This document shows positions 1 to 6,816 of a stretch of DNA of 7,730 bases, in pieces. The notes under the pieces were generated by a model. That model saw only the letters and a list, made by a program, of their open reading frames with translations. It made no database searches and was not told the DNA's origin. Position 1 is the first letter of the stretch. Each line of letters opens with the position of its first letter. The translations under genes were made by a program, and so were the position numbers. Source of the stretch: an uncultured Bacteroidales bacterium (lineage in GTDB: Bacteria > Bacteroidota > Bacteroidia > Bacteroidales > UBA932); the NCBI GenBank assembly GCA_946187365.1, contig CAMHRD010000047.1:1-7730 (forward strand). The letters are read 5' to 3'.

Positions 1-1957
1 CTGCCAGCTCGCTCATCATAATGTTGGAGATCTCCTTTATGCTCCTCTTACGTTTCTCCATACTTCCCAAGCCAATGTTCATACTTATAATATGTGAACC
101 GTTGGAACGCATGGAGGCAAACATATTGTCTGAGTCTGCAGTACCCTCGGAGAGTCCCAAGCGCTCAATCTCAGGGAATTCCGCTCTCCATCTGCGGTCA
201 AGTTCAAGGGCAAGGTCTCTTGTAATCTCCTGGCGTGTTCCTACAGGAAGCTGAACCGTAACGGAGATTCTTCCGTTATCCTGCTCCGGGATAAACTCGC
301 TCTTAAGCATAGGTCCGCAAATTGCACCCACTGCGGCCAACACCGCAACGGCTATTGCAACTACTATTCTCTTATGACGCAGAGCCCAATCCAGGATTCT
401 TGCATAAGTGCGGCTCAACCAATCCAGAGCTTTGTTAATTGGAGTAAAGAGTATCCTGTACCACTTTGAGTCCTTGTCTTTGTTCTTGGCTCTCAGCATT
501 CTGGAGCACATCATAGGGGTAAGTGCAAGTGCACAGAGAGTGGAGACTGTGATAACTATGCTTACCATCCAACCCAACTGGCGGAACATGATTCCGGCAA
601 GACCGCTAACAAGAGTCATCGGGAGGAATACGGCAAGAGTTGTGAGTGAAGAGGCCACAACAGCCATAGCCACCTCGTTGGTTGCATAGACGGCCGCCTG
701 TTTAGGGTTACTTCCGTTATCAATGTGGGTGGTTATGTTCTCCAATACCACAATGGCCGCATCCACCACCATACCGATTGCAATTGAGAGGGAACTCATT
801 GAGATCATATTCAACGTATTACCCGTTGCAAAGAGGTATACCAGAGAGGCCAAAAGTGAAATAGGTATCGTGATGAGAATAATGATAGTTGCCCTCCATC
901 TTCCCAGGAAGAAGAATACCACCAGCATCACAATCAAAAGGGTAATTATGATGGTCTTCTCCAAAGAGCCTATTGTCCTTATAATGTTCTCTGTAGTATC
1001 AATGATAACGTTGACCTTAACATCTGAAGGGAGTTTCTTCTGCAAACGAGGAAGTTCTTCGTTAACCTTCTTTACAATATTAACGGAGTTCTCACCTGTC
1101 TGTTTCTGAATGATAATCATTCCGCCCAACTCTCCGTTAATGAAACTCTCCTGAGAGCGTTCCTGAAGTCCGTCAACAACTCTGGCCACATCTTTAAGGT
1201 AGACGTTACCTCCGTTGTATGAGCCAACTACAAGGTTCTCTATCTCTCTGGAGTTATTAAACTCCTTCTGAACTCTAAGAGAATAAGTATTGGATCCGGT
1301 CTCAATGGAACCTGCAGGAATGTTTCTGTTCTCTGCAGAAATCAGAGAGGAAATGCTCTCAATGGTAAGGTTGTATGCATCCAGTTTGTAAGGATCACAG
1401 AGAACCATAATCTCTCTCTTTGGAATACCGGAAACTGAAACTGAACCTACACCGTTCACTCTGGCCAATTCATTTACAATGACCTCATCCATAATCCTGT
1501 AGAGGCCCGGCATACTCTCCTTGGCCGTTACGGAGAGAATCAGAATAGGAATATCATCTGAGCCGAACTTAAAGATAACCGGGTTACCCGCACCGTCCGG
1601 CAGGGATGATTTTACCATCTCAAGTTTATCTCTTATATCATTGGTTGCCGCCTCAATATCTCTTCCGTACTGAAACTCCAAAGTAACAACGGAGACATTC
1701 TCTCTGGAAGCAGAAGAAATATGTTTCAGATAGGAGACGCTATTGAGCGTATTCTCAATAGGTTTGGATATATTGTTCTCAATATCTGATGCACTGGCTC
1801 CTGCGTATGAGGTCATAACCATCACTGAGTTACTCTCTATATGCGGGAACAAGTCTATAGGCAGAGTTACCAGAGAAAATATACCGAATATGGCTATAGC
1901 CACAAAGATTAAGGCTGTGGTTATAGGTTTCTTAACTGCTGATGAAAATAGACTCAT
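1..1957 (-). CDS. RND efflux pump, inner-membrane permease (AcrB/HAE1 type), N-terminal 652 residues; 3' end outside window
   Basis: Proton-driven inner-membrane pump of a tripartite efflux system. The frame is open from ATG at 1957 to the left edge; AcrB-type pumps are about 1,050 residues, so roughly 400 are missing. The N-terminus (MSLFSSAVKKPITTALIFVA) gives TM1, followed by a periplasmic porter domain. The TM4 motif VVDAAIVVLEN has its Asp at residue 399. ALTPMMCSRML has its Pro at about 481, matching AcrB ALTPALCATML. Further on, FIPEQDNGRISVTVQLPVGT marks the start of the second porter half. The pair equivalent to AcrB D407/D408 reads Asp-Ala here. The HAE1 (multidrug/hydrophobe) type is inferred from overall pattern; the substrate cannot be told. 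The ATG lies 2 nt after the adaptor stop, so translational coupling is likely. The other proton-relay residues (AcrB K940, R971) fall outside the window. Confidence 0.95.
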   Translation of the reverse strand, partial: MSLFSSAVKKPITTALIFVAIAIFGIFSLVTLPIDLFPHIESNSVMVMTSYAGASASDIENNISKPIENTLNSVSYLKHISSASRENVSVVTLEFQYGRDIEAATNDIRDKLEMVKSSLPDGAGNPVIFKFGSDDIPILILSVTAKESMPGLYRIMDEVIVNELARVNGVGSVSVSGIPKREIMVLCDPYKLDAYNLTIESISSLISAENRNIPAGSIETGSNTYSLRVQKEFNNSREIENLVVGSYNGGNVYLKDVARVVDGLQERSQESFINGELGGMIIIQKQTGENSVNIVKKVNEELPRLQKKLPSDVKVNVIIDTTENIIRTIGSLEKTIIITLLIVMLVVFFFLGRWRATIIILITIPISLLASLVYLFATGNTLNMISMSSLSIAIGMVVDAAIVVLENITTHIDNGSNPKQAAVYATNEVAMAVVASSLTTLAVFLPMTLVSGLAGIMFRQLGWMVSIVITVSTLCALALTPMMCSRMLRAKNKDKDSKWYRILFTPINKALDWLSRTYARILDWALRHKRIVVAIAVAVLAAVGAICGPMLKSEFIPEQDNGRISVTVQLPVGTRQEITRDLALELDRRWRAEFPEIERLGLSEGTADSDNMFASMRSNGSHIISMNIGLGSMEKRKRSIKEISNIMMSELA

Positions 1958-1959
1958 TT

Positions 1960-3042
1960 CTACTTGGTTTTATCTACAAGATTATCCGGAGTGAAAGAGG
2001 CAGGCTCTCCAAATGTTGCTTTAACCTCCTGTCCGTTCACTACTCTGTTTTGACCCTCTATAATAACAACGTCACTCTCATCCAGACCGCTCTTAATTTC
2101 ATACTCCGTCCCTATGAGCTGACCCAGCTTTACCTTCTTGAATACCACTTTGTTATCTGCTACGGTATATACATAGTGGTCTCCGCTTCCCATCTGCTTT
2201 ACAACGGCAACATCCGGAACAACAATGTTGTGCTCCATACCGTAAACAAAGGTTACCCTCGCAAACATACCCGGGCGCACTCTCTCATTGGAGTTGGCTA
2301 TTGTTATCTCGATAGGGAACGTTCTGGATGCTGCAGAGAGTGTAGGATATACCAGATAAACAACGCCTTGGAACACCTCGTCTCCGTAAACGTCCAGCTT
2401 AACGTTAACCTTCTGTCCTCTCTTAATCTTTCCGTAGAGAGACTCCGGAACATTCACCTTAATCTTAACCGGACGGATCTGCTCAACTGTGTAAAGAGGA
2501 GTTGCTCCGTTATACATATCACCTGCATCATAGTTTCTTGCGGTAACTACTCCGGAGATAGGAGATATAAGATATGTATTGGTTTCCAGATTCTTATAGG
2601 CACTCATAGAAACCTCATAAGCCATCTTTCTGGAGTCATACTCGCTCTGAGAAGCACCGCCTATCTCATAGAGCTGCTTTGTTCTCTCAAACTCAAGTTT
2701 GTTGTTCTCCATCTGGAGTTTTGCCTGAGTGAGGTTGGTTGCCTCCATCTGTGCAAGCTTCTGACCTTTAGCCACATGGTTTCCCACCTCTACAAAAATT
2801 CTCTCAATTCTGCCGGGAGACTGCGGAGAGATGTTGTTGGTGTTGAACCCCTCAACCGTACCGGTAAATATCTCTGCCTGCTCAACATCTCTGGATGAGA
2901 TATTCATAACGGTAACATTCACAACTTTTACCTCCGCATCCTTTGCGGAATCGCTCTTCTTGCCTGAACATGAAGAAACCGCTACAACTGCAAAGAGGCA
3001 GAGAGCGGAAGCGGCAAGTAATCTGATGATCTCTTTTTTCAT
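1960..3042 (-). CDS. RND efflux periplasmic adaptor (membrane fusion protein), lipoprotein
   Basis: AcrA/MexA-type adaptor of 360 residues linking the pump to the outer-membrane channel. The N-terminus is a lipoprotein signal: basic start (KKE), hydrophobic stretch 8-22, lipobox VSSC with Cys25, so it is probably lipid-anchored. The first half of the lipoyl domain is near 71-100 (SPGRIERIFVEVGNHVAKGQ) and the second near 157-177 (LISPISGVVTARNYDAGDMY). Between them lies a short helical hairpin (about 101-156). The beta-barrel signature is around 239-263 (SRTFPIEITIAN, then RPGMFARV), and the membrane-proximal domain follows to the end. Length is typical. It starts 21 nt after the tolC-like stop in an A/T-rich gap without a clear Shine-Dalgarno, as usual for Bacteroidota, and ends 2 nt before the pump ATG. 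Family assignment is secure; substrate is unknown. Confidence 0.96.
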   Translation of the reverse strand: MKKEIIRLLAASALCLFAVVAVSSCSGKKSDSAKDAEVKVVNVTVMNISSRDVEQAEIFTGTVEGFNTNNISPQSPGRIERIFVEVGNHVAKGQKLAQMEATNLTQAKLQMENNKLEFERTKQLYEIGGASQSEYDSRKMAYEVSMSAYKNLETNTYLISPISGVVTARNYDAGDMYNGATPLYTVEQIRPVKIKVNVPESLYGKIKRGQKVNVKLDVYGDEVFQGVVYLVYPTLSAASRTFPIEITIANSNERVRPGMFARVTFVYGMEHNIVVPDVAVVKQMGSGDHYVYTVADNKVVFKKVKLGQLIGTEYEIKSGLDESDVVIIEGQNRVVNGQEVKATFGEPASFTPDNLVDKTK

Positions 3043-3063
3043 ATATATACTTTTTAGATTTTT

Positions 3064-4407
3064 CTACTCGTTATTGTTCACACCCAGTGTAAGTTCCAAA
3101 GCAGACTTTGCAACCAGGAAGGAGTGGATGGACTGATGAAGATTAAGTTTTGCCTGAAGCAGTGCAAGGTTGGCATCATTTACGTCCAGAACTGTAGCAC
3201 GTCCTACCTCGTACATCTTGCTTGCAATCTCAAAACCGGTCTGTGCTCCCTCCAATGTAGCCTTAGCCGCATTGTACTGTTTCAGAGCTGTTTCCATAGA
3301 GCTCAAACTCTGTTTAACGGAAACTTCCAAACCGCGTCTTGCATTCTCCTTCTGAAGTTCCAGCTGCTCCATCTGCACCTTTGTCTGACGTATTGTGTTT
3401 CTCTTCTGACCGCCGGAGAAGACAGGTATTGAGAGACCCAGTGCTGCAGTTGAATATGGATTCCACTGGTAGTGGTTAATCTTAAAGTCATTGCTCATTG
3501 AGACGTAGGAGTAAGAGGCACTCAGACCTAGTGAAGGAAGGAACTGTGAGCGCTGCATCTTAAGAGTCTCATCCAAAATACGAGACTGAATATCCAATTG
3601 GCGCATGTTGGAGTTATTCTCCAAATTCACACTGTCTGAAGCCATTACAAGTTCCTGCATCTTTGATGTATAGTCACTGAGACTTCCCACACATTTGATT
3701 TTTGTGGAGAGGTTAATTCCCATAAGGGCTTTCAACTGCCACAACGCCAGTGTGAGAGAGTTCTGAGAATCATATACGTTAGGCTCTGCATTCTGCATAT
3801 TCACCTCAGCCCTAATCATATCATACTTTGCTACTCTTCCGCTCTCATACTGGGCCTTCACCTTCTCATAATTATCCTTTGCATTCTGATAATTCTCCTT
3901 GTAAACCTTGCAGAGATCTGAAGCCAGAAGGCAGGTGTAGAAGGCCTGCTCAACCTGGTTAATCAAATTCTGACGGCTGGCACGGGCCTGTTCCACAGCC
4001 ATTTCCACGTTCAAACCGGAGATGTTCAGACTCTTCCACAAAGCCACGTTCACCAGCGGCATCTGAGCGGAGAGACCTGCGTTGTAAACATTGTCCGTAC
4101 CAACGGAAATCTTCTGGGTCTGGCCGTTCATACTCATGGCCATTGTCTGTTTCTTAATGGTTCTCTGGTAAGAACCGCTTGCATCTATCTGAGGGAAAAG
4201 AGCAGCGTATGCTCCCTTCTTTGCATAGCCTGTCTTCTCAATCTCCTTGTCTGCAACTTGAACGGTAAGAGACTGACTCTTAGCAATCTCCAACGCCTCA
4301 TTAAGGGTCAGCGCAACGGTATCCGAACTCTGTGCCGCAATCTTTCCCATAGGAATCAACAGAGCGGCAAATGTTAGGGCGCCAACAATTCTAAATAATC
4401 TCTTCAT
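3064..4407 (-). CDS. TolC-family outer membrane efflux protein
   Basis: Outer-membrane channel of the same tripartite system, 447 residues, about the usual size for OEP/TolC proteins. A Sec signal peptide covers about residues 1-25 (MKRLFRIVGALTFAALL...), with probable cleavage after IAA before Gln26. The first OEP helix signature is LTLNEALEIAKSQS at 33-46, and Gln/Asn-rich coiled-coil helices follow. The C-terminal repeat carries the typical YEVGRATVLDVNDANLALLQ, then a helix ending LELTLGVNNNE. It is first in the operon, ahead of adaptor and pump, an order frequent in Bacteroidota. The start at 4407 follows an A/T-rich leader without an obvious Shine-Dalgarno. The gene is divergent from the AraC-type regulator, so control by that protein is plausible. 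Confidence 0.95.
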   Translation of the reverse strand: MKRLFRIVGALTFAALLIPMGKIAAQSSDTVALTLNEALEIAKSQSLTVQVADKEIEKTGYAKKGAYAALFPQIDASGSYQRTIKKQTMAMSMNGQTQKISVGTDNVYNAGLSAQMPLVNVALWKSLNISGLNVEMAVEQARASRQNLINQVEQAFYTCLLASDLCKVYKENYQNAKDNYEKVKAQYESGRVAKYDMIRAEVNMQNAEPNVYDSQNSLTLALWQLKALMGINLSTKIKCVGSLSDYTSKMQELVMASDSVNLENNSNMRQLDIQSRILDETLKMQRSQFLPSLGLSASYSYVSMSNDFKINHYQWNPYSTAALGLSIPVFSGGQKRNTIRQTKVQMEQLELQKENARRGLEVSVKQSLSSMETALKQYNAAKATLEGAQTGFEIASKMYEVGRATVLDVNDANLALLQAKLNLHQSIHSFLVAKSALELTLGVNNNE

Positions 4408-4489
4408 ATCTTATTACAATTTTATTCAATCAAAAGGGGCTACAAAGTTGCAATTTTCAGCACCGTTTTTATGGGCTTCAATAATACAA

Positions 4490-4501
4490 TTTTGGTCCAA
4501 A
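4490..4501. repeat. Operator-like dyad, left copy
   Basis: TTTTGGTCCAAA matches the right copy at 4522-4533 in 11 of 12 positions, at a start-to-start distance of exactly 32 nt, about three helical turns. Its core TTTG-GTC-CAAA is itself a 4+4 dyad centred on 4496. Two in-phase sites between a regulator gene and its divergent neighbour are what an AraC-family dimer would be expected to bind. Binding itself is inferred. Confidence 0.5.
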
Positions 4502-4526
4502 TCTATACAAATTATAATTATTTTTG
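4491..4526 (+). promoter_or_regulatory. Candidate promoter for the AraC-family regulator
   Basis: TATTTTTG at 4519-4526 is an exact TAnnTTTG. TTTG at 4491-4494 could serve as the -33 element, with a 24-nt spacer that is longer than usual. It mirrors the minus-strand candidate, because each dyad supplies TTTG on both strands. If used, transcription would begin near 4532, downstream of the ATG at 4471, and translation would have to start at 4543 or later. Confidence 0.4.
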
Positions 4527-4534
4527 TTCCAAAA
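4498..4534 (-). promoter_or_regulatory. Candidate promoter for the tolC-adaptor-pump operon
   Basis: On the minus strand, TAGATTTG (plus-strand 4498-4505) matches the Bacteroidota -7 consensus TAnnTTTG exactly. A TTTG (plus-strand CAAA 4530-4533) lies upstream, but 24 nt away instead of the usual 19 or so. Both elements overlap the two dyads. A start near 4492 would give a leader of about 85 nt. The long spacer might mean the promoter needs an activator; this is inference. Confidence 0.4.
4522..4533. repeat. Operator-like dyad, right copy
   Basis: TTTTGTTCCAAA is the second copy of the intergenic repeat. Extended by one base it forms a perfect 5+5 dyad TTTTG-TTC-CAAAA (4522-4534) centred on 4528. 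It overlaps the forward -7 element TATTTTTG (4519-4526), so a bound protein could block or position polymerase there. Confidence 0.5.
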
Positions 4535-4542
4535 TCAAGGTT

Positions 4543-5475
4543 ATGAGAAAAAACATCCCTCAAAAAAAGACATTTCTTGTAGAAAAGTTAGATGACATAC
4601 TAAAGATTTTGGGAGGTTATCAATTCAACAATGAGATAATGATAACAAGGATGAGTGAGACAAACATCAAAAAGGCCAATAACAACCTGCAGACCTTTAA
4701 GGATATAGTGAAGTTAGATCTTATGACCATCATTCTGATTCCGGAGGGAGAGATAACCTTCTCCGTTAATTATCAAAAGATTAAATTGAGCCGTCACTCG
4801 CTTATGTTCATCTCTCCCTTTGACAGCCTTACAGGCCCTACCATAATGTCTCAGGAGGGCACATACTACATACTTATGGTAAAACGCTCATTTGTTGAAA
4901 AATATATGAACGACCCTTCACCCGCTCCCCCACCTGCACTTTTTGAATCTCACATAAACCCCTATTTCCATATAGAAAACGACAAAAATTTTTTAAGGCT
5001 GAAAAAGAACTTTGATACCCTGTACAGTTATATGGGTGAGACGCTTACGCTAAAGGAGTACTTTCTAAAGCACAGTCTTAACCTGCTTATGCTTGAGATT
5101 CTCAACGCCTTTACGGATCAACTGAATATCCCGATAGAGACAGACAAAATCCCAAGAAGCGAGGAGATTATACGTAAGTTCATTGGACTTCTGCAGACAT
5201 ACGGAGAGAGGGAACACTCCCCATCATTCTATGCGGAGAAACTCTTTATCTCCGTGCAGTATCTCTCCTCCATCTTAAAGGAGCACACAAGACAAAACTG
5301 CTCAGATTGGATAGGACGGCATATTACCCAGAAAGCCAGAAGATTGCTTAAGGCACCAGGCGCCACCATTCAGAAAGTTGCAGAAGAACTGAACTTTGCA
5401 GACCAGTCCTCTTTTGGTAAGTTCTTCAAAAAACATACGGGAACAACTCCCAAAAAGTTTATGAACTCTATATAG
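4543..5475 (+). CDS. AraC-family transcriptional regulator, probable local regulator of the efflux operon
   Basis: DNA-binding regulator of 310 residues from the chosen start. The N-terminal half has a cupin-like, beta-rich sensor character (e.g. ILIPEGEITFSVNYQKIKLS, then SLMFISPFDSLTGP), typical of AraC_binding-type domains. The last ~95 residues hold the double helix-turn-helix: FYAEKLFISVQYLSSILKEH is the first HTH, and VAEELNFADQSSFGKFFKKH with TGTTPKKFM is the second and the family signature. The frame is open back to an ATG at 4471, which would give 334 residues. I prefer 4543 because the candidate promoter and both dyads lie in 4490-4534, and the extra 24 residues (MGFNNTILVQIYTNYNYF...) look like translated A/T-rich intergenic DNA. 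No convincing Shine-Dalgarno decides it; AAGG at 4537-4540 is too close. It is divergent from the tolC-like gene. The ligand cannot be inferred. Confidence 0.92.
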   Translation: MRKNIPQKKTFLVEKLDDILKILGGYQFNNEIMITRMSETNIKKANNNLQTFKDIVKLDLMTIILIPEGEITFSVNYQKIKLSRHSLMFISPFDSLTGPTIMSQEGTYYILMVKRSFVEKYMNDPSPAPPPALFESHINPYFHIENDKNFLRLKKNFDTLYSYMGETLTLKEYFLKHSLNLLMLEILNAFTDQLNIPIETDKIPRSEEIIRKFIGLLQTYGEREHSPSFYAEKLFISVQYLSSILKEHTRQNCSDWIGRHITQKARRLLKAPGATIQKVAEELNFADQSSFGKFFKKHTGTTPKKFMNSI

Positions 5476-5481
5476 ATCCGG

Positions 5482-5991
5482 CTAAATTATTCCTTCCGGA
5501 ACCCTCATCCTCAGGGTTTTATCCTCCTGATTGAACTCCAGAATGAGTTCTTCATGGAAAGGAAGCAGAGTCTCTGACTCCTTTATCTCAAGACAAATGT
5601 TTGAAGGGTACTCAATAACTCTTCCAACTGTTCCAACCTTACTGCCCTCCTCGGAAAGAACGGTAAAGCCAACAAGAAGATTCAAATCTTCAGAGAAATC
5701 CTCCTCCCCTTCCAGGAAGATATCTCTACCAACCACCTCTTCTGCGTGAGCGCTGTCTCTTATTGTTGAGAAGGTTACAACCCAGGCGTTAGAAGAACGG
5801 TGGTGAACGGAGTTAATAAAAAAGGGAACCGGCAACCCATCAAAATAGATGAATACCGGTTCCTTTAAAGCTTCAGCCTTATCTTCGCACTCCTGGAGCA
5901 AATCTGAAAATGAATCTGACTCAGATCTGATGAGAAGCTCACCCTCTTTGCCGTATCCCTTTGCAATCTGCGCTACGGAGCGTAAAGCCAT
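5482..5991 (-). CDS. rimM: Ribosome maturation factor RimM
   Basis: RimM binds ribosomal protein S19 in the 30S head and assists late assembly and processing of 16S rRNA in the cytoplasm. The protein is 169 residues, the family's normal length. The N-terminal RimM domain begins with VAQIAKGYGKEGELLIR, equivalent to the usual VGKI..thGl.GEv. The C-terminal PRC-barrel domain starts near residue 107 (GFTVLSEEGSKVGTV). It ends with LLPFHEELILEF and MRVPEGII, matching the conserved LIPF...PEGLL ending. The start fits the family, with only a few residues before the first motif. It follows rpsP by 3 nt and probably shares its transcript. The trmD and rplS genes that follow in E. coli are absent. Its stop is 6 nt from the convergent regulator's stop. 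Confidence 0.96.
   Translation of the reverse strand: MALRSVAQIAKGYGKEGELLIRSESDSFSDLLQECEDKAEALKEPVFIYFDGLPVPFFINSVHHRSSNAWVVTFSTIRDSAHAEEVVGRDIFLEGEEDFSEDLNLLVGFTVLSEEGSKVGTVGRVIEYPSNICLEIKESETLLPFHEELILEFNQEDKTLRMRVPEGII
5500..5520 (+). terminator. Possible intrinsic terminator of the AraC-family gene
   Basis: AACCCT (5500-5505), a 7-nt loop and AGGGTT (5513-5518) form a 6-bp stem running into TTTT at 5517-5520, 25 nt after the regulator's stop. It lies inside the 3' end of rimM, so coding constraint may explain it by chance. The T-run is short and the stem modest. Confidence 0.3.
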
Positions 5992-5994
5992 AAG

Positions 5995-6570
5995 CTATTC
6001 TGCCTTTGGTGCCTCCTCTGCAGGTGCAGCAGCCTCCTCAGCCGGAGCCTCGGTAGCGGCAGCAGCCTCTGCCTCAGCGGCCTTGCGAGCCTCTTCAGCA
6101 GCCTTCTCAGCCTCGGCCTTCTTCTTGGCAAGTTCCTCTGCTCTAGCAGCGTTTACCTTACCCTCAGCCTCAACTGCAGCCTTCTTTGCATCTGCCTTGG
6201 AAACTTTGAGATTTTCTCTCTTCTTCTCAACCTTAGCCTCTTTCTCTGCTACCCAAGCGGCAAACTTAGCATCTGCCTGCTCCTGAGTGAGAGCGCCCTT
6301 TGCTACTCCCTCTGCAAGGTGTTTCTTAAGAAGCACACCCTTGTAAGAGAGGATTCTTCTAGCTGTGATTGTTGGCTGTGCGCCATTCTGAAGCCAATAA
6401 AGAGCTCTGTCCACGTTGAGGACAATAGAAGCCGGATTGGTGTTAGGATCGTATGATCCCAAAAGCTCAATAAAGCGGCTATCACGAGGAGCTCTGACAT
6501 CTGTTGCCAGGATGTGGAAGAAAGCGTAGTTCTTCTTTCCGTGACGTGATAAACGAATTTTTACAGACAT
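5995..6570 (-). CDS. rpsP: 30S ribosomal protein S16 with long Ala/Glu/Lys C-terminal extension
   Basis: Small-subunit assembly protein that binds 16S rRNA. Residues 1 to about 85 are the conserved S16 fold: MSVKIRLSRHGKKNYAFFHI, then DSRFIELLGSYDPN and LNVDRALYWLQNGAQPTITA with ILSYKGVLLKKH. S16 is usually 80-90 residues, but this one is 191. The extra ~100 begin with a charged helical stretch (GALTQEQADAKFAAWVAEKE), continue as Lys/Ala/Glu-rich sequence with coiled-coil character, and end in low-complexity Ala/Glu/Pro (APAEEAAAPAEEAPKAE). Extended S16 proteins are common in Bacteroidota; the tail's role is unknown to me. It is first gene of the rpsP-rimM unit, with its own strong promoter at 6635-6665 and a leader of about 60 nt. 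Confidence 0.97.
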   Translation of the reverse strand: MSVKIRLSRHGKKNYAFFHILATDVRAPRDSRFIELLGSYDPNTNPASIVLNVDRALYWLQNGAQPTITARRILSYKGVLLKKHLAEGVAKGALTQEQADAKFAAWVAEKEAKVEKKRENLKVSKADAKKAAVEAEGKVNAARAEELAKKKAEAEKAAEEARKAAEAEAAAATEAPAEEAAAPAEEAPKAE

Positions 6571-6608
6571 AACTGTGAGTCTTTTAAGTTGTTAATTATA
6601 AATATTCA

Positions 6609-6631
6609 TCCTTTCCTACCCGAGAAAAGGA
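6609..6631 (-). promoter_or_regulatory. Hairpin at the probable 5' end of the rpsP leader
   Basis: On the minus strand, TCCTTTTC, a 7-nt loop TCGGGTA, and GGAAAGGA form an 8-bp stem with one G-U pair. It begins only about 4 nt after the -7 element, so it would sit at or near the mRNA 5' end, some 40 nt ahead of the ATG. It could stabilise the message or be part of a ribosomal-protein leader. No family match can be claimed from sequence alone. Confidence 0.4.
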
Positions 6632-6634
6632 GTG

Positions 6635-6665
6635 CAAATATACGCTATTTGTTTAAAAGTACAAA
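6635..6665 (-). promoter_or_regulatory. Bacteroidota-type promoter of rpsP-rimM
   Basis: On the minus strand, TTTG (plus-strand CAAA, 6662-6665) is separated by exactly 19 nt from TATATTTG (plus-strand 6635-6642). This is a full match to the -33 TTTG / -7 TAnnTTTG promoter with consensus spacing. A start around 6628-6631 would leave an untranslated leader of about 60 nt before the S16 ATG at 6570. Confidence 0.75.
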
Positions 6666-6687
6666 AAATAGTCTCATCAAAAATCTA

Positions 6688-6816
6688 TCAAAAGTCAAAC
6701 ATCATTGTAATAGTTGATGAATAGATCTTCCCGTTCTCATCTGTTATCTCAACCTTAATGTTATAATTTCCTGGAACGTCCGGGAGTTCTTCAAATTTAA
6801 GTCTTCTGTTTTTAAA
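6688..6816 (-). pseudogene. Displaced 3' end of the lipoprotein gene in the -1 frame
   Basis: This is the alternative C-terminus of 42 residues, running FKNRRLKFEELPDVPGNYNI, then KVEITDENGKIYSSTITMMF, then DF and TGA at 6688-6690. Alternating hydrophobic and polar residues and the PGNY / DENGK turns look like a beta-sandwich ending, unlike the tail in the upstream frame. It has no start codon of its own that would make a sensible gene, and a TAA lies just upstream in its frame, so it reads as the continuation of the lipoprotein. Removal of one T from an original GAT TTT AAA AAC would produce exactly this arrangement. It could instead be the remnant of a different gene. Confidence 0.55.

Noticed and set aside
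21..1109. Plus-strand frames of 77, 93 and 128 residues opposite the RND pump
   Set aside because: The minus-strand pump frame is continuous with recognisable motifs throughout; the opposite frames have no motifs or leaders.
1942..2898. A 318-residue plus-strand open frame opposite the adaptor gene
   Set aside because: It is the antisense shadow of a well-recognised adaptor; its protein shows no family pattern and it overlaps two confident genes.
4443..4450. Second candidate -7 element for the tolC-like gene (CAACTTTG on the minus strand)
   Set aside because: It mismatches TAnnTTTG at the first base and has no TTTG at a suitable distance upstream.
5477..5500. Inverted repeat TCCGG...CCGGA between the convergent stops
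   Set aside because: It has only 5 bp, a 14-nt loop and no T-run on either strand.
5849..6286. A 145-residue Ala/Ser-rich plus-strand frame
   Set aside because: It is the complement of the Ala/Glu/Lys-rich S16 tail, whose repetitive codons keep the opposite strand free of stops.
6303..6500. A 65-residue minus-strand frame inside rpsP
   Set aside because: It is an alternative frame within the conserved S16 core.
6665..6690. Possible terminator after the lipoprotein: ATAG...CTAT followed by T6 on the minus strand
   Set aside because: The stem is only 4 A/T-rich pairs and the T-run doubles as the rpsP -33 region, so it is too weak to call.
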